The notes: a model not told the origin generated them from the sequence alone. DNA of 64,000 nucleotides from Christensenella sp. (GCA_022784465.1 JALFUR010000012.1:1-64000); one strand, 5' to 3'; numbered from the stretch's first letter, positions 12,864 through 21,763 are shown. A program made the numbers and translations.

Positions 12864-13799
12864 ATGTTATCTTTATATTTTGATAATCAAAATGGATGCA
12901 TAATTTGTAATCAATGTGTTGTGGAATATTGCTATAAAACATCAAGTAATATCTTGCCGCTTATTTTTATTCCATTTGACGAGACTTCTTCCCCTATTTT
13001 TACCACCATTAAGATAGTGAACAATGAAATACAAGCAAACAAATATCTCATCATTGCAAAAATAAATCCTTCCTCCTTTTACATATCTTTCAAAAAAGAT
13101 ATATCCTGCATAACTCAACCAAACATATATTATGAGGAAGAATTGAAATTAAAAAAACAACACATTTTTACTGCTCATGAAAATGCGAACATATATTATT
13201 TATCTTTAGAAACTGAAAGCGAGATTTATAATGCTATTACTCCAGGAAAGCTTAATGAAATCTCTATAAAACATGCGGAACTTTCCTTTGGAGAATTAAT
13301 CACAATACTTGCAAATATAGAAAAACAGAAATATATTAATATTTTGTTTTATGGCGACGATTACACCTCTATTCTATCCTGTCAATGCGATGATATTGTC
13401 TTTATAGATAATGAAATTATATTAATAGATGAAATAAACGATTCTTTAAAAAGAATTGTTAAACGACATTTTTGCTTTGTTGATGGACAATATAAAGAAG
13501 TTTCAAGAGAATTTGCTTATAGAGTAGCACCAAATATATCCTCTTTTTCTATACCATATATCTTTTTAGAAAGCATATATATAAAAGACTTCGAGTACGC
13601 AAAAAAACTATGTTTAGAAAGTTCATATGACATTTTTTTAGATATGCTAAATGGATTTGAAAAAATCATATTATTAAACGATTTTTATGTTAAAAATAGA
13701 GTTTCCCTTCTATATAAAAAAGAAAGTCAAAATGTAATTAAAAACTTTGACTTTCTTATTGAAAACAATATAATCACTAATGTTTCTATTGTGCAATAA
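12864..13799 (+). CDS. Unrecognised protein, 311 residues
   Basis: A long, AT-rich open frame of 311 codons with normal codon use. I recognise no family. The N-terminus has CIICNQC (two CxxC-like pairs, possibly metal binding) and the rest is mixed alpha/beta with a helical C-terminal third; there is no signal peptide or membrane segment. The start lacks a ribosome site and TATAAT abuts the ATG directly after the preceding terminator, so translation may be leaderless or start elsewhere. Its 3' end overlaps the convergent rplI by 14 nt. Confidence 0.65.
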   Translation: MLSLYFDNQNGCIICNQCVVEYCYKTSSNILPLIFIPFDETSSPIFTTIKIVNNEIQANKYLIIAKINPSSFYISFKKDISCITQPNIYYEEELKLKKQHIFTAHENANIYYLSLETESEIYNAITPGKLNEISIKHAELSFGELITILANIEKQKYINILFYGDDYTSILSCQCDDIVFIDNEIILIDEINDSLKRIVKRHFCFVDGQYKEVSREFAYRVAPNISSFSIPYIFLESIYIKDFEYAKKLCLESSYDIFLDMLNGFEKIILLNDFYVKNRVSLLYKKESQNVIKNFDFLIENNIITNVSIVQ

Positions 13800-14229
13800 C
13801 GTTTACAACTATGCTAAAAGATACTCCTGTATAAATCTTGCATTCAACGCTATATTTGCCGATAGCTTTTATTTGGTCTTTAATTACAAATTTCTTTTTA
13901 TCAATTGTATATCCTAGTTTAGAAACTTCATCTGCAATTTCCTTGCTAGTAACAGCACCAAATAGTTTTCCTGTTTCTCCACATTTAACTGAAATTGTAA
14001 TTACCTTATTGTTTAAAATATTGGCAATATTCTTTGCCTCTGCTAGTTCTTCAGCTTTGCGTTTTGCCTCTGCTGCATTTTTTTGATTTGTTTCATTTAT
14101 TACGCTTGCAGTAGCTTCTTTAGCAAATCCTTTCTTAATTAGAAAGTTTCTTGCATAGCCATCATTAACTTCAATAATCTCGCCTTTTTTACCTTGAGCT
14201 TTTACATCTTGTAATAACAATACTTTCAT
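13786..14229 (-). CDS. rplI: 50S ribosomal protein L9
   Basis: L9 (147 residues) binds 23S rRNA at the base of the L1 stalk. The N-terminal signature is clear: [18 protein letters not shown], then [16 protein letters not shown] long connecting helix and the C-terminal domain follow, giving the usual length. A GTG nine bases upstream overlaps the GAGGTGAT ribosome site, so the ATG at 14229 is chosen. It seems to stand alone here, without its frequent neighbour dnaB. Confidence 0.97.
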   Translation of the reverse strand: MKVLLLQDVKAQGKKGEIIEVNDGYARNFLIKKGFAKEATASVINETNQKNAAEAKRKAEELAEAKNIANILNNKVITISVKCGETGKLFGAVTSKEIADEVSKLGYTIDKKKFVIKDQIKAIGKYSVECKIYTGVSFSIVVNVIAQ

Positions 14230-14336
14230 TTTTATCACCTCGAAATAATATTAGCATAACAATATTTTTTATTCAACAGCGAAAAATGAATAAAAACTCC
14301 AATAATAAAAATAATAAAGATAGGAGGCGTAGATAA

Positions 14337-14645
14337 ATGAAAGGACTAAAATGTACAACTTCAAATTGCGAGTTTAATAACAATTATCATTGCACAGCAG
14401 GCTTTATTACTATAAATAAGCGCGGTGTTTGCGAAACAAGACAAAAACGTGAAATGGGAATACTAGAACAAACTAAGGTTAATATGGAAGCAAGCAAAGA
14501 CTTTTCGTATGAAGATAATGATGACACTTTTATTCAATGCAATTGCTTTCCTTGCAAATATAACAAAGGATGTACTTGCACAAGCAAAACAGTTGATATT
14601 AAAGATGGATTATTAAAAACTCGTTGTTTTACAAAAGAAGAATAA
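14337..14645 (+). CDS. DUF1540-type cysteine-rich protein
   Basis: A 102-residue protein with two cysteine-rich repeats of the DUF1540 type: C-x4-C-x-N-x5-C-x-A at residues 6-19, and a second, C-F-P-C-K-Y-N-K-G-C, in the C-terminal half. Each repeat ends with another cysteine. Such proteins are common in Clostridia and probably bind a metal; their role is unknown. A strong AGGAGG lies 8 nt before the ATG. Confidence 0.75.
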   Translation: MKGLKCTTSNCEFNNNYHCTAGFITINKRGVCETRQKREMGILEQTKVNMEASKDFSYEDNDDTFIQCNCFPCKYNKGCTCTSKTVDIKDGLLKTRCFTKEE

Positions 14646-14646
14646 T

Positions 14647-14662
14647 ACACCCTTGCGGGTGT
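14647..14662. terminator. Hairpin between convergent genes
   Basis: ACACCC/GGGTGT with a 4-nt loop lies between the DUF1540 gene and the convergent M23 peptidase gene. The following T tract is interrupted, so this is a moderate terminator for either strand. Confidence 0.5.
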
Positions 14663-14667
14663 ACATA

Positions 14668-15387
14668 TTATTTATTTCCATTTATTAAATAATCCAGTGG
14701 ATTTACTCTCTTCCCATCTTTTAATATTTCAAAGTGTAAATGCGGTCCATCTGCTATTTCACTTAATGCATTTTCAGATATTTTACCAATTACTTGTCCT
14801 TTTTGAACTTTATCTCCAGCTTTTAAGGAAACACCATCAAGTAATTTGTATACACTTTGATATCCTTTTATATGAGAAATTGTTACAGTTGTTCCATTAA
14901 AACTATCTGTCGTTACACTCTCTACTACGCCATCGAAAACACATTTTACTTCACTGCCAGCCTCTGCTTTAAAATCCATTCCCTCATGTGTTGCCCAATG
15001 TTTTTGAGTGGCATTCCATACCAATTCTGTATCTGAAAATCCCTGTCCTTCAACATACGAATCTAGTGGAGCTATAATATAGAAAGTCTCTTCTACATCT
15101 ATAGTTGGATTATCTACTTGTTTTTGTTCGTTAGAATCTAGATTTGTATCTTGATCTTGGTTATCTACATCTGTATTATCAGGTGCAGGAGACAAAATAT
15201 CTTCATTATCATTTGGGATTTGAGCTTTCGCTTTATTTGAATTAATTACTGCAGCGACCGTAATTACTGTTGCAAGTGCCAAAACGCAAACTCCCATAAT
15301 AATATAGTAAATATTATGCTTTAAAAATGTTAATGCTTTATTCATTATAACAGCGGCTTTTTCATTTGTTTTATTTCCTTTTGACAT
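14668..15387 (-). CDS. M23 family metallopeptidase, membrane-anchored
   Basis: A 239-residue peptidoglycan hydrolase of the LytM/M23 family. One membrane segment at about residues 25-48 is followed by an acidic, Asp/Gln/Asn-rich linker (about 55-100) and then the peptidase domain. All zinc ligands are present: HEGMD (H and D) and GPHLHFEI (HxH). It should therefore be active, cutting peptide cross-links outside the membrane. The size and one-segment layout resemble clostridial SpoIIQ, but no other sporulation gene is here, so I do not assign that name. The ribosome site is AGGAGG. Confidence 0.88.
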   Translation of the reverse strand: MSKGNKTNEKAAVIMNKALTFLKHNIYYIIMGVCVLALATVITVAAVINSNKAKAQIPNDNEDILSPAPDNTDVDNQDQDTNLDSNEQKQVDNPTIDVEETFYIIAPLDSYVEGQGFSDTELVWNATQKHWATHEGMDFKAEAGSEVKCVFDGVVESVTTDSFNGTTVTISHIKGYQSVYKLLDGVSLKAGDKVQKGQVIGKISENALSEIADGPHLHFEILKDGKRVNPLDYLINGNK

Positions 15388-15397
15388 ATAATACCTC

Positions 15398-15847
15398 CTA
15401 ATATTCCCCTACAAGCAAAGGAATACCTATTTTTACATTTTCTTTCGAAATAGCAACTTCCACATTTATATATCTGTTGTCTACTTCTATAGATTCATCG
15501 ATAGAACTTGTGTACAAATAATATATAAGTACATTCTCTACTTTTTCATAGGAAACAATAATGCAGTTCAATTGCTCTATTATTTCATCGATTGAAATCT
15601 TTTTATATGTAAATTCGATAGATATTATATTTGAAAAATCCTCCTGTATTTTTTCTATGTCTCTATTGGATAAGGTATATCTTGTTACCCCAAATGCGCT
15701 AGTTTTAGATGCTGCATCAATATCTAAATCGCTTGATTGAGAATACACCTTTATTTCGTCTGCATTAGGCAAATTAACCTTATATGTAAGCATAGATATA
15801 ACGCATAATAGTATAGACACAATTACAAGCAATATTATTTTTTTCAT
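15398..15847 (-). CDS. Small membrane-anchored protein, unknown function
   Basis: A 149-residue protein starting MKKIILLVIVSILL, with one N-terminal membrane segment or uncleaved signal and an outer domain of alternating strands and helices. The ATG at 15847 has GAGG six bases upstream; a longer frame from 15874 has no such site. It precedes the M23 peptidase by 10 nt and is probably co-transcribed. The size and layout loosely recall YwmB-like proteins of sporulating bacteria, but I cannot confirm this. Confidence 0.7.
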   Translation of the reverse strand: MKKIILLVIVSILLCVISMLTYKVNLPNADEIKVYSQSSDLDIDAASKTSAFGVTRYTLSNRDIEKIQEDFSNIISIEFTYKKISIDEIIEQLNCIIVSYEKVENVLIYYLYTSSIDESIEVDNRYINVEVAISKENVKIGIPLLVGEY

Positions 15848-15884
15848 TCTTGCCTCGCTTAAAGTATTGACCAATATTTAATAT

Positions 15885-16802
15885 TTAAATCAATCCAAGT
15901 AAAAATAGTTGAAAATAATCTGAAGATTGAGAAGAAAAAATAGCCGCATATGAAATATAGTCATATATTTTTCTAAAAGATATACTCATATCATATCCTT
16001 TATCTTTTAAACAATTTTTATATGCTTTAATAAGCGGGATAACCTCATCATATTTTCTTTTAAACGACTCTATATTGTATGAACTGATAAACTTAAAGGA
16101 TTCTTTCCCTAATTCTTTTTTGCTAGATAAAGTCTTAAGTATCCCAAAAGATGGGATATTTAGCATCTTTGACATTATTTTTATTGCATTATCAAAATCT
16201 CCTGGATAAGTTAACATGTTAATGTTTTTAACAGCCATATAAAATCTTATGATCATCATTAAACACAAGACAAATAAATCCTTTTTTATATCCTCACAAA
16301 TAGATGAAAAGTATTTAACAACAAGATCATATTTTTGCGACTCTTCTTGATGTGCTTGCATTGCCAAAGCATATGATTCTATTGGATTTGTGTAATTAAT
16401 TGAAATGTCATTATATTCAAGTAATAATAACGCTAATTGCGAATATATATCACAATATAAAGATGTTTCATATTTTTGCATAAATACAATGCATCTTGGT
16501 GGACTTATGAGCGAAAGTACATCAAGCATAAACAAATCGCTTGGTATAAATATATAATCAAGTGGATATACATCTATTTTTTTGAGCGTCTTAATGCTTC
16601 CATATACAATTACGTTTTTTACTCCTTCTACTGCCTCATATAAATTATCTTCTAATGTATATTTTCTATACTCAATTTTATTAATAGAAAAGTAATTATC
16701 AATTTCTTCTATATTTTGATCTTTTTCAACTATTAAAGATGTTTTCCCTAAATACATATAGTTTTTTAAATTATTAAAATCAGTTTCATATTTAATATTC
16801 AT
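15885..16802 (-). CDS. Unrecognised protein, 305 residues
   Basis: A 305-codon frame without signal peptide. The N-terminal third looks alpha/beta (strands such as KNVIVYGS and LDYIFIPS); the rest is helical and hydrophobic, with runs such as LFVLCLMMIIRFYMAV. No family is recognised. The start has no ribosome site and lies just after the T tract of the hisC terminator. It is followed by the small membrane protein and the M23 peptidase, with which it may form an operon. Confidence 0.65.
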   Translation of the reverse strand: MNIKYETDFNNLKNYMYLGKTSLIVEKDQNIEEIDNYFSINKIEYRKYTLEDNLYEAVEGVKNVIVYGSIKTLKKIDVYPLDYIFIPSDLFMLDVLSLISPPRCIVFMQKYETSLYCDIYSQLALLLLEYNDISINYTNPIESYALAMQAHQEESQKYDLVVKYFSSICEDIKKDLFVLCLMMIIRFYMAVKNINMLTYPGDFDNAIKIMSKMLNIPSFGILKTLSSKKELGKESFKFISSYNIESFKRKYDEVIPLIKAYKNCLKDKGYDMSISFRKIYDYISYAAIFSSQSSDYFQLFLLGLI

Positions 16803-16805
16803 ATT

Positions 16806-16833
16806 AAAAAAAATACCACGATTATACGTGGTA
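16806..16833 (-). terminator. Terminator of hisC
   Basis: On the minus strand ACCACG/CGTGGT encloses a 6-nt loop and is followed by eight T. The loop itself reads TATAAT, a perfect -10 box, so promoter activity for the next gene is conceivable; no good -35 is seen. Confidence 0.75.
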
Positions 16834-16856
16834 GTTTTATATTATTTTGTCTATTT

Positions 16857-17918
16857 TTACATTATTTCAATAAGTGTTTCAATAAGTTTTTCCATCTCTT
16901 CTTGAGTGCCTATTGTGATTCTTAAATAGTCTCTAATTCTATCTAAATCAAAATGTCTTACTAGCACTCCATTTTTCTTTAGATTTAAATATAAATCCTT
17001 TCCCTTGCATTCAATATGCTTTGCAAATACAAAGTTCGAAGATGAAGGCAAAACATAAAATCCCAATTCCTTTAATTTTGTTATTGTCCACTCTCTAGTT
17101 TGTACAATTTTATTAATATTAGATTCAAAGTAATCTCTATCTTCAATCGCCGCTTTTGCTACTGCTTGAGTTAATCTATTTACGGTATAAGAATTGATTG
17201 AATTTTTAATTGTATTTAGAGCACTAATAAGTTTAGCGTTGCCAAGAGCAAATCCACATCTTATTCCTGCTAAAGAATAAGACTTTGAAAAAGTTCTAAC
17301 AACAAGTAGATTGTCAAATTCTTTAATGTATTCTGCCATAGAATAATTAGCAAAATCTACATATGCTTCATCTACAATTACCACTTTGTCTTTATTTGCC
17401 TTTATTATAGAAATCAAATCCTGTTTATCAAGAATAATTCCTGTTGGCGCATTTGGATTTGTAATAATAATTCCCTTTACTTTATTACCTAAATTTATAT
17501 AATCATTTGCTTCAATTTCAAAGTTGTCATTTAAAGGAATAACATGAGTGTTAATTTTATACATATTAGCCCAAACTTTATAAAACGAATAAGTTATATC
17601 TGCAAAAGCAACAGGCAAATCATTTGGATCAAAAAATGCAGGAAAACACATGGCAAGTACTTCGTCCGATCCATTTCCTAAAAAGATATTTTCCTTCCCT
17701 ACGTTGTAAATCTTGGATAAAGAATCTGCTAACACATTACTGTCAGGATCTGGATATAATCTCAATGACGAATAATCATAACTTTTAATAATCTTTTCCA
17801 CTTCTTTAGAAGGAGGATAAGGATTTTCATTTGTATTGATTTTTATATATTTTTTGTCCTGTGGTTGTTCGCCAGCAACATATGGGCAAATAGATTCAAC
17901 TAACTTTGAAAAATACAT
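16857..17918 (-). CDS. hisC: Histidinol-phosphate aminotransferase
   Basis: A PLP enzyme of fold type I (353 residues) that converts imidazole acetol phosphate to histidinol phosphate; relatives may act on other amino acids. Markers are INTNENPYPPS near the start, GNGSDEVL, ITNPNAPTG, VDEAYVDF, and the PLP lysine in RTFSKSYSLAGIR. The GTG nine bases upstream is part of the GAGGTGAAT ribosome site, so the ATG at 17918 is used. No other his genes are nearby, so a role outside histidine synthesis cannot be excluded. Confidence 0.88.
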   Translation of the reverse strand: MYFSKLVESICPYVAGEQPQDKKYIKINTNENPYPPSKEVEKIIKSYDYSSLRLYPDPDSNVLADSLSKIYNVGKENIFLGNGSDEVLAMCFPAFFDPNDLPVAFADITYSFYKVWANMYKINTHVIPLNDNFEIEANDYINLGNKVKGIIITNPNAPTGIILDKQDLISIIKANKDKVVIVDEAYVDFANYSMAEYIKEFDNLLVVRTFSKSYSLAGIRCGFALGNAKLISALNTIKNSINSYTVNRLTQAVAKAAIEDRDYFESNINKIVQTREWTITKLKELGFYVLPSSSNFVFAKHIECKGKDLYLNLKKNGVLVRHFDLDRIRDYLRITIGTQEEMEKLIETLIEIM

Positions 17919-17955
17919 GTAATTCACCTCGAAAACATATTATCATACCTATTAT

Positions 17956-17984
17956 TTGTAGTCAATTTATAGTATTATTAAAGT
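17956..17984 (+). promoter_or_regulatory. Possible promoter of the DUF4250 gene
   Basis: TTGTAG, a 17-nt spacer and TAAAGT lie 19 nt before the start codon. The boxes are only a partial consensus. Confidence 0.4.
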
Positions 17985-18003
17985 ATATAAGGAGAAATCA
18001 AAA

Positions 18004-18180
18004 ATGTATATTCCTCAAGATAACTATATGCTTTTATCAATTATAAACATGAAACTTAGAGATTCATATTCTTCCCTTGATTCATTATGTGATTCAGAAG
18101 ACATTTCAAAAGAAGAAATTATAACAAAACTTAAATCAATAGGTTATAACTACAATAAAGAATTAAATCAATTTATTTAA
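18004..18180 (+). CDS. DUF4250 domain protein
   Basis: A 58-residue protein with the full DUF4250 pattern: MYIPQDNYMLLSIINMKLRD, then SSLDSLCDSEDISKEE, and the end IGYNYNKELNQFI. The family is small, cytosolic, found widely in Firmicutes and others, and has no known function. AAGGAG lies 8 nt before the ATG. It ends at a hairpin shared with rplL. Confidence 0.88.
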   Translation: MYIPQDNYMLLSIINMKLRDSYSSLDSLCDSEDISKEEIITKLKSIGYNYNKELNQFI

Positions 18181-18192
18181 TATTTATATATC

Positions 18193-18217
18193 AAAAAGGC
18201 TGTCATTGACAGCCTTT
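18193..18217. terminator. Two-way terminator between the DUF4250 gene and rplL
   Basis: AAAAGGCTGTCA and TGACAGCCTTTT form a near-perfect palindrome with T runs on both strands, placed between convergent gene ends. Confidence 0.85.
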
Positions 18218-18245
18218 TATATTTTTATAGGTTCGTAAAGATAAA

Positions 18246-18617
18246 TTACTTAACTTCTACTTCAGCACCAGCGTCTGTAAGTTGTTTAGCTAAATCATCA
18301 GCTTCAGCCTTTGGACAAGCTGTCTTAACTGCCTTTGGAGCTCCGTCAACAACTGCTTTAGCTTCAGCAAGGCCTAAACCTGTAGCAGCCTTAACAACTT
18401 TGATAACAGCGATCTTATTAGGACCAGCTGCCTTTAAGATAACATCAAATTCTGTCTTTTCTTCTGCTGCTGGAGCTGCTGCACCACCAGCTGCTGGAGC
18501 TGCAACTGCCATAGCTGCTGCGCTAACACCAAATTCTTCTTCAATTGCCTTAACTAGATCGTTAAGTTCTAATACTGTCATTCCTTTAATTTCTTCGATT
18601 AACTTTGCGATATCCAT
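18246..18617 (-). CDS. rplL: 50S ribosomal protein L7/L12
   Basis: The flexible stalk protein (123 residues) that recruits translation GTPases. It has the N-terminal dimer domain, an Ala/Pro-rich hinge ([16 protein letters not shown]), and the C-terminal domain with [24 protein letters not shown] upstream lies in the GGAGG site, so ATG 18617 is the start. It follows rplJ by 38 nt and ends at a strong terminator; rpoB does not follow, unlike in most bacteria. Confidence 0.98.
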   Translation of the reverse strand: MDIAKLIEEIKGMTVLELNDLVKAIEEEFGVSAAAMAVAAPAAGGAAAPAAEEKTEFDVILKAAGPNKIAVIKVVKAATGLGLAEAKAVVDGAPKAVKTACPKAEADDLAKQLTDAGAEVEVK

Positions 18618-18655
18618 TTTTATATCCTCCAATAATTTCTAAATTTTTTAAGCTA

Positions 18656-19144
18656 TTAAGCTTTTTGTTCTGCTACTTGTTGTAGCGCTCTTGCTAAGCC
18701 GCTGATTGGGCTTTGTAACATACCAAGTAATTGTGCAATAAGTACTTCCTTTGATGGGATAGCTGCTAATGCATTTACTGTGTCTGCTGTGATGTATGCA
18801 TTATCCATGCATCCACTCTTTACTTTTAAACAATTAACTTTTGCTGAAGCATCTTTAATTACTTTACAAGCGGCTGTTAATTCTCCGTTTGCAAAGGCAA
18901 CAGCAGTAGGCTCTTGTAAATCATTTGCAAATCCTTCAATGCCAAGTTCTTCTAGTGCCTTGTTTACAAGTCTATTCTTTAAAACTTTGTATTCAACTTT
19001 TGCTTCTCTGCATGCAGCACGTAGTGCAACATCATCAGCAACTGTAATACCTTTGTAGCTTACAAGAATAAAACCATTAGAAGCTTGGATCTTAGATTTG
19101 ATATCTTCGATTTGTTGAGCTCTTAAATCTCTTGCTACTGACAT
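18656..19144 (-). CDS. rplJ: 50S ribosomal protein L10
   Basis: L10 (162 residues) anchors L7/L12 dimers to the ribosome. N-terminal RNA-binding domain: GFILVSYKGITV, LRAACREAKVEYKVLKNRLV. The C-terminal helix for L12 binding ends in LARALQQVAEQKA. The ribosome site is GGAGGT. The operon rplJL has its own promoter and an L10-responsive leader in front. Confidence 0.98.
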   Translation of the reverse strand: MSVARDLRAQQIEDIKSKIQASNGFILVSYKGITVADDVALRAACREAKVEYKVLKNRLVNKALEELGIEGFANDLQEPTAVAFANGELTAACKVIKDASAKVNCLKVKSGCMDNAYITADTVNALAAIPSKEVLIAQLLGMLQSPISGLARALQQVAEQKA

Positions 19145-19164
19145 TCCTTACCTCCTATAAATAA

Positions 19165-19270
19165 TAAATCCCTCTAGCCAAAGACATAGAGGGATAATAG
19201 TTCAATTATACTATTTTCTCTAACCTCGGCAAGATATTAAGCTTTTTCAAGCACTTGCTGTCTTTGGCAA
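19165..19270 (-). ncRNA. L10 leader with attenuator
   Basis: The 5' untranslated region of rplJL. On the minus strand GCCAAAGACA (19259-19268) is fully complementary to TGTCTTTGGC (19177-19186). The latter is also the loop of a terminator hairpin, CCCTCTA/TAGAGGG (19170-19193), followed by ATTTATTATTT. The two structures cannot form together. This matches the known L10 leader, in which free L10-L12 complex shifts the balance to termination. The structure is read from sequence; the regulation follows from the family. Confidence 0.85.
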
Positions 19271-19288
19271 GAATAAATTTCGTAATTT

Positions 19289-19317
19289 ATAATACAATAA
19301 TGTATTATGTGTGTCAA
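19289..19317 (-). promoter_or_regulatory. Promoter of rplJL
   Basis: A perfect TTGACA (19312-19317), a 17-nt spacer and TATTAT (19289-19294) lie in the rplA-rplJ gap, upstream of the L10 leader. Confidence 0.75.
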
Positions 19318-19334
19318 ATAAATTGACGTGTTTT

Positions 19335-20015
19335 TTAAGCCTTAACTCTAACGCCAGGACCCATTGTTGAAGAAATTGAAATACTTCTTACATATTGACC
19401 CTTTGCTGAAGATGGCTTAGCCTTTAAAATTGCTTCGTATATAGCTTGATAGTTTTCAATTATTTTTTCAGCTCCGAAAGATTTCTTTCCGATAGCAACG
19501 TGAATAATATTTGTCTTATCTAATCTATATTCTACCTTACCTGCTTTGATTTCATTAACAGCCTTTGTAACGTCCATAGTAACTGTTCCTGATTTTGGAT
19601 TTGGCATTAATCCCTTAGGTCCTAAAACCTTACCGATTCTACCTACAAGTCCCATCATATCTGGTGTTGTAACACATACATCGAAATCAAACCAGTTTTC
19701 ATTCTTAATCTTATTGATTAATTCTTCTCCGCCTACATAATCTGCACCAGCAGCTTGAGCTTCATCAGCCTTTGCTCCTTTAGCGATAACTAAGACTTTC
19801 TTTGTTTTACCTGTTCCGTTTGGCAATACTACAACGCCTCTAACTTGTTGGTCAGCGTGACGAGAGTCAACACCAAGCTTAACATGTAATTCTACAGATT
19901 CATCAAATTTTGCTGTAGCTGTTTGTAACATAACATTAACTGCTTCACCGATATCATAGGCCTTAGCAGATTCAACTAACTTAGCAGCTTCTAAATATCT
20001 CTTACCTTGTTTCAT
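19335..20015 (-). CDS. rplA: 50S ribosomal protein L1
   Basis: L1 (226 residues) forms the mobile L1 stalk near the E site. Recognised from the ordered motifs [49 protein letters not shown] and GTVTMDV. Normal length. Follows rplK by 15 nt with a GGAGGAAG site. Confidence 0.98.
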   Translation of the reverse strand: MKQGKRYLEAAKLVESAKAYDIGEAVNVMLQTATAKFDESVELHVKLGVDSRHADQQVRGVVVLPNGTGKTKKVLVIAKGAKADEAQAAGADYVGGEELINKIKNENWFDFDVCVTTPDMMGLVGRIGKVLGPKGLMPNPKSGTVTMDVTKAVNEIKAGKVEYRLDKTNIIHVAIGKKSFGAEKIIENYQAIYEAILKAKPSSAKGQYVRSISISSTMGPGVRVKA

Positions 20016-20030
20016 ATCTACTTCCTCCTA

Positions 20031-20456
20031 TTACTCTTCTACCAATACGCCCATTGAACGTGCTGTACCTGCAACCATGCTCATTGCTGCTTCTAATGAT
20101 CCAGCTGTTAGATCTGGCATCTTTTGCTTAGCAATTTCTTCTACTTGAGCCTTTGTAAGTTTAGCAACTTTATCTTTATTAGGCTTTGCGCTTCCAGATT
20201 GAATTCCAACCATTTTCTTGATTAATACTGGAACTGGTGGAGTTTTTAAGATGAATGTGAAGCTCTTGTCTTCATAGATTGTCATTACTACTGGAATAAT
20301 GAATCCATCTTGTGATTTTGTCTTTTCGTTAAATTCTTTTGTAAATGCAGGAATATTAATACCGTGAGGTCCTAAAGATGATCCTACTGGTGGTCCTGGA
20401 GTTGCCTTGCCGGCTGGTAATTGTAATTTAACTACTGCTTTAACTTTCTTTGCCAT
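20031..20456 (-). CDS. rplK: 50S ribosomal protein L11
   Basis: L11 (141 residues) of the GTPase-associated centre. N-terminal [27 protein letters not shown] and C-terminal rRNA-binding TARSMGV are diagnostic. Preceded by GGAGG; 88 nt separate it from nusG. Confidence 0.98.
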   Translation of the reverse strand: MAKKVKAVVKLQLPAGKATPGPPVGSSLGPHGINIPAFTKEFNEKTKSQDGFIIPVVMTIYEDKSFTFILKTPPVPVLIKKMVGIQSGSAKPNKDKVAKLTKAQVEEIAKQKMPDLTAGSLEAAMSMVAGTARSMGVLVEE

Positions 20457-20544
20457 AGTTTAATCCTCCATATAGCAATCGTGGTATATCGAAACGCATT
20501 AAATAGATTTACGTTTCTCCCATGCTCTTGCGAGCTTTATTAAC

Positions 20545-21075
20545 TTAAATTTTTTCAACTTGAGCAAAGTCAAGATCCATTGATGTTTCTCTTCCGTAAA
20601 TTACGATATTAACCTTAATCTTTTGATCATCTGGTCTAATATCAATAACTTCACCTTCCCAATCCTTAAATGGACCAGATAAGATTGAAACATTGTCTCC
20701 AACTTTGATCTTCAAATCTTCTATCTTTACTTCTTCCAATTGTGCTTTCTTTACTTCATCTGCAGACATTGGAATAGGAATATTTTTTGCATCTGCGCAA
20801 AAACCTCTTGTTCCTCTTGTAGACTTAACAGCCCACCAACTTTGTTTTGTATAAATCATCTTAACAAAAACATAGTTAGGATATTTTGGTTTTTCAACAG
20901 TTTTCTTCTTGCCGTTTCTTTCTACATAAGTGATTTCACGTGGTACAGATACGTCTAGTACTAGATCTTTATATAAATCAGAATTTATAAGTTCTCTAAT
21001 TTCTTGTTCAACGATTGATTCATAGCCGTGTTGAATATTTAGAATATACCATTGTGGAACGTCCATTTCTAACAT
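20545..21075 (-). CDS. nusG: Transcription termination/antitermination protein NusG
   Basis: NusG (176 residues) binds RNA polymerase and couples it to Rho or the ribosome. The NGN domain shows QWYILNIQHGYE, PKYPNYVFVKM and TRGTRGFC. The C-terminal KOW domain shows VGDNVSILSGPFKDWEGEV. The start at 21075 follows AAGGAGGT. It lies 14 nt after secE in the conserved secE-nusG-rplK order. Confidence 0.97.
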   Translation of the reverse strand: MLEMDVPQWYILNIQHGYESIVEQEIRELINSDLYKDLVLDVSVPREITYVERNGKKKTVEKPKYPNYVFVKMIYTKQSWWAVKSTRGTRGFCADAKNIPIPMSADEVKKAQLEEVKIEDLKIKVGDNVSILSGPFKDWEGEVIDIRPDDQKIKVNIVIYGRETSMDLDFAQVEKI

Positions 21076-21089
21076 ATCGTCTTACCTCC

Positions 21090-21389
21090 TTATACTAGCA
21101 ATCCAAGTAACCATGCCCAAAGGCTATCGAAGCCCATAACAACTAATAAAAAGAAAAGAACAACAACCAAAACTGTTACTAAAGAAGTCAATGTAATTTT
21201 CCAAGTTGGCCAATTAACCTTCTTTAATTCAGAGAACATTTCTTTAAATGCTTTACCAATTTTCTTTCCAGTTCTTACAAACCAGTTTTCTTTTTGGTTC
21301 TTATCTTTTTTGTCAGCTTTTGTTGAAGTAGAAACAGGAGCTTCTGTTCTATTTTCCATTGCTTCTCTTAACTTTTCTTGTTTTGCCAT
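21090..21389 (-). CDS. secE: Preprotein translocase subunit SecE
   Basis: SecE (99 residues), the clamp of the SecYEG channel. A charged N-terminal tail is followed by the amphipathic helix FKEMFSELKKVNWPTWKI and one C-terminal membrane segment. It is placed between rpmG and nusG as usual. Confidence 0.95.
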   Translation of the reverse strand: MAKQEKLREAMENRTEAPVSTSTKADKKDKNQKENWFVRTGKKIGKAFKEMFSELKKVNWPTWKITLTSLVTVLVVVLFFLLVVMGFDSLWAWLLGLLV

Positions 21390-21402
21390 CTTTCTCTCCT
21401 AA

Positions 21403-21567
21403 TTATTTAGACTCTTTATGTGCAGTTGTCTTTTTGCAGAATTTGCAATACTTGTTTAATTCAAGTCTGTCTGGAGTATTCTTCTTATTCTTGTATGTGT
21501 CATAGTTGCGTTGTTTGCATTCTGTGCATACTAGAGTAATTCTTGCTGTAGATGTGCTCTTTGCCAT
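21403..21567 (-). CDS. rpmG: 50S ribosomal protein L33
   Basis: A 54-residue protein beginning [19 protein letters not shown], with the [16 protein letters not shown] core and ending [14 protein letters not shown]. Two CxxC pairs (C-TEC and C-KFC) are kept, so this is the zinc-binding form. GGAGG precedes the ATG. First gene of the rpmG-secE-nusG-rplK-rplA run. Confidence 0.97.
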   Translation of the reverse strand: MAKSTSTARITLVCTECKQRNYDTYKNKKNTPDRLELNKYCKFCKKTTAHKESK

Positions 21568-21620
21568 TTTTATATTCCTCCGCTAAAAAAATACACCCCG
21601 TTTCTTATGAGTGCGTTATC

Positions 21621-21649
21621 ATTCTAACACATGAATATTGTGCTGTCAA
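21621..21649 (-). promoter_or_regulatory. Promoter of rpmG-secE-nusG-rplKA
   Basis: TTGACA (21644-21649), a 17-nt spacer and TAGAAT (21621-21626) on the minus strand, about 55 nt before rpmG. Confidence 0.8.
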
Positions 21650-21719
21650 ACGAATTATATTTATAATTTATATTTTATATAAAAGGAGCTTTAAGTTTAT
21701 CGTGTAGTATAATTCAAGC

Positions 21720-21763
21720 AAAAAAAATACTCCTAAGCTTTATGAATATATAAAGTTTAGGAG
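21720..21763 (-). terminator. Terminator of the SDR gene
   Basis: On the minus strand GCTCCTAAACTTTAT pairs with ATAAAGCTTAGGAGT around a short loop and is followed by a T run. It lies just after the SDR stop. Confidence 0.85.

Noticed and set aside
14668-15387. Naming the M23 peptidase SpoIIQ
   Set aside because: Topology and size fit, but no neighbouring sporulation gene confirms it.
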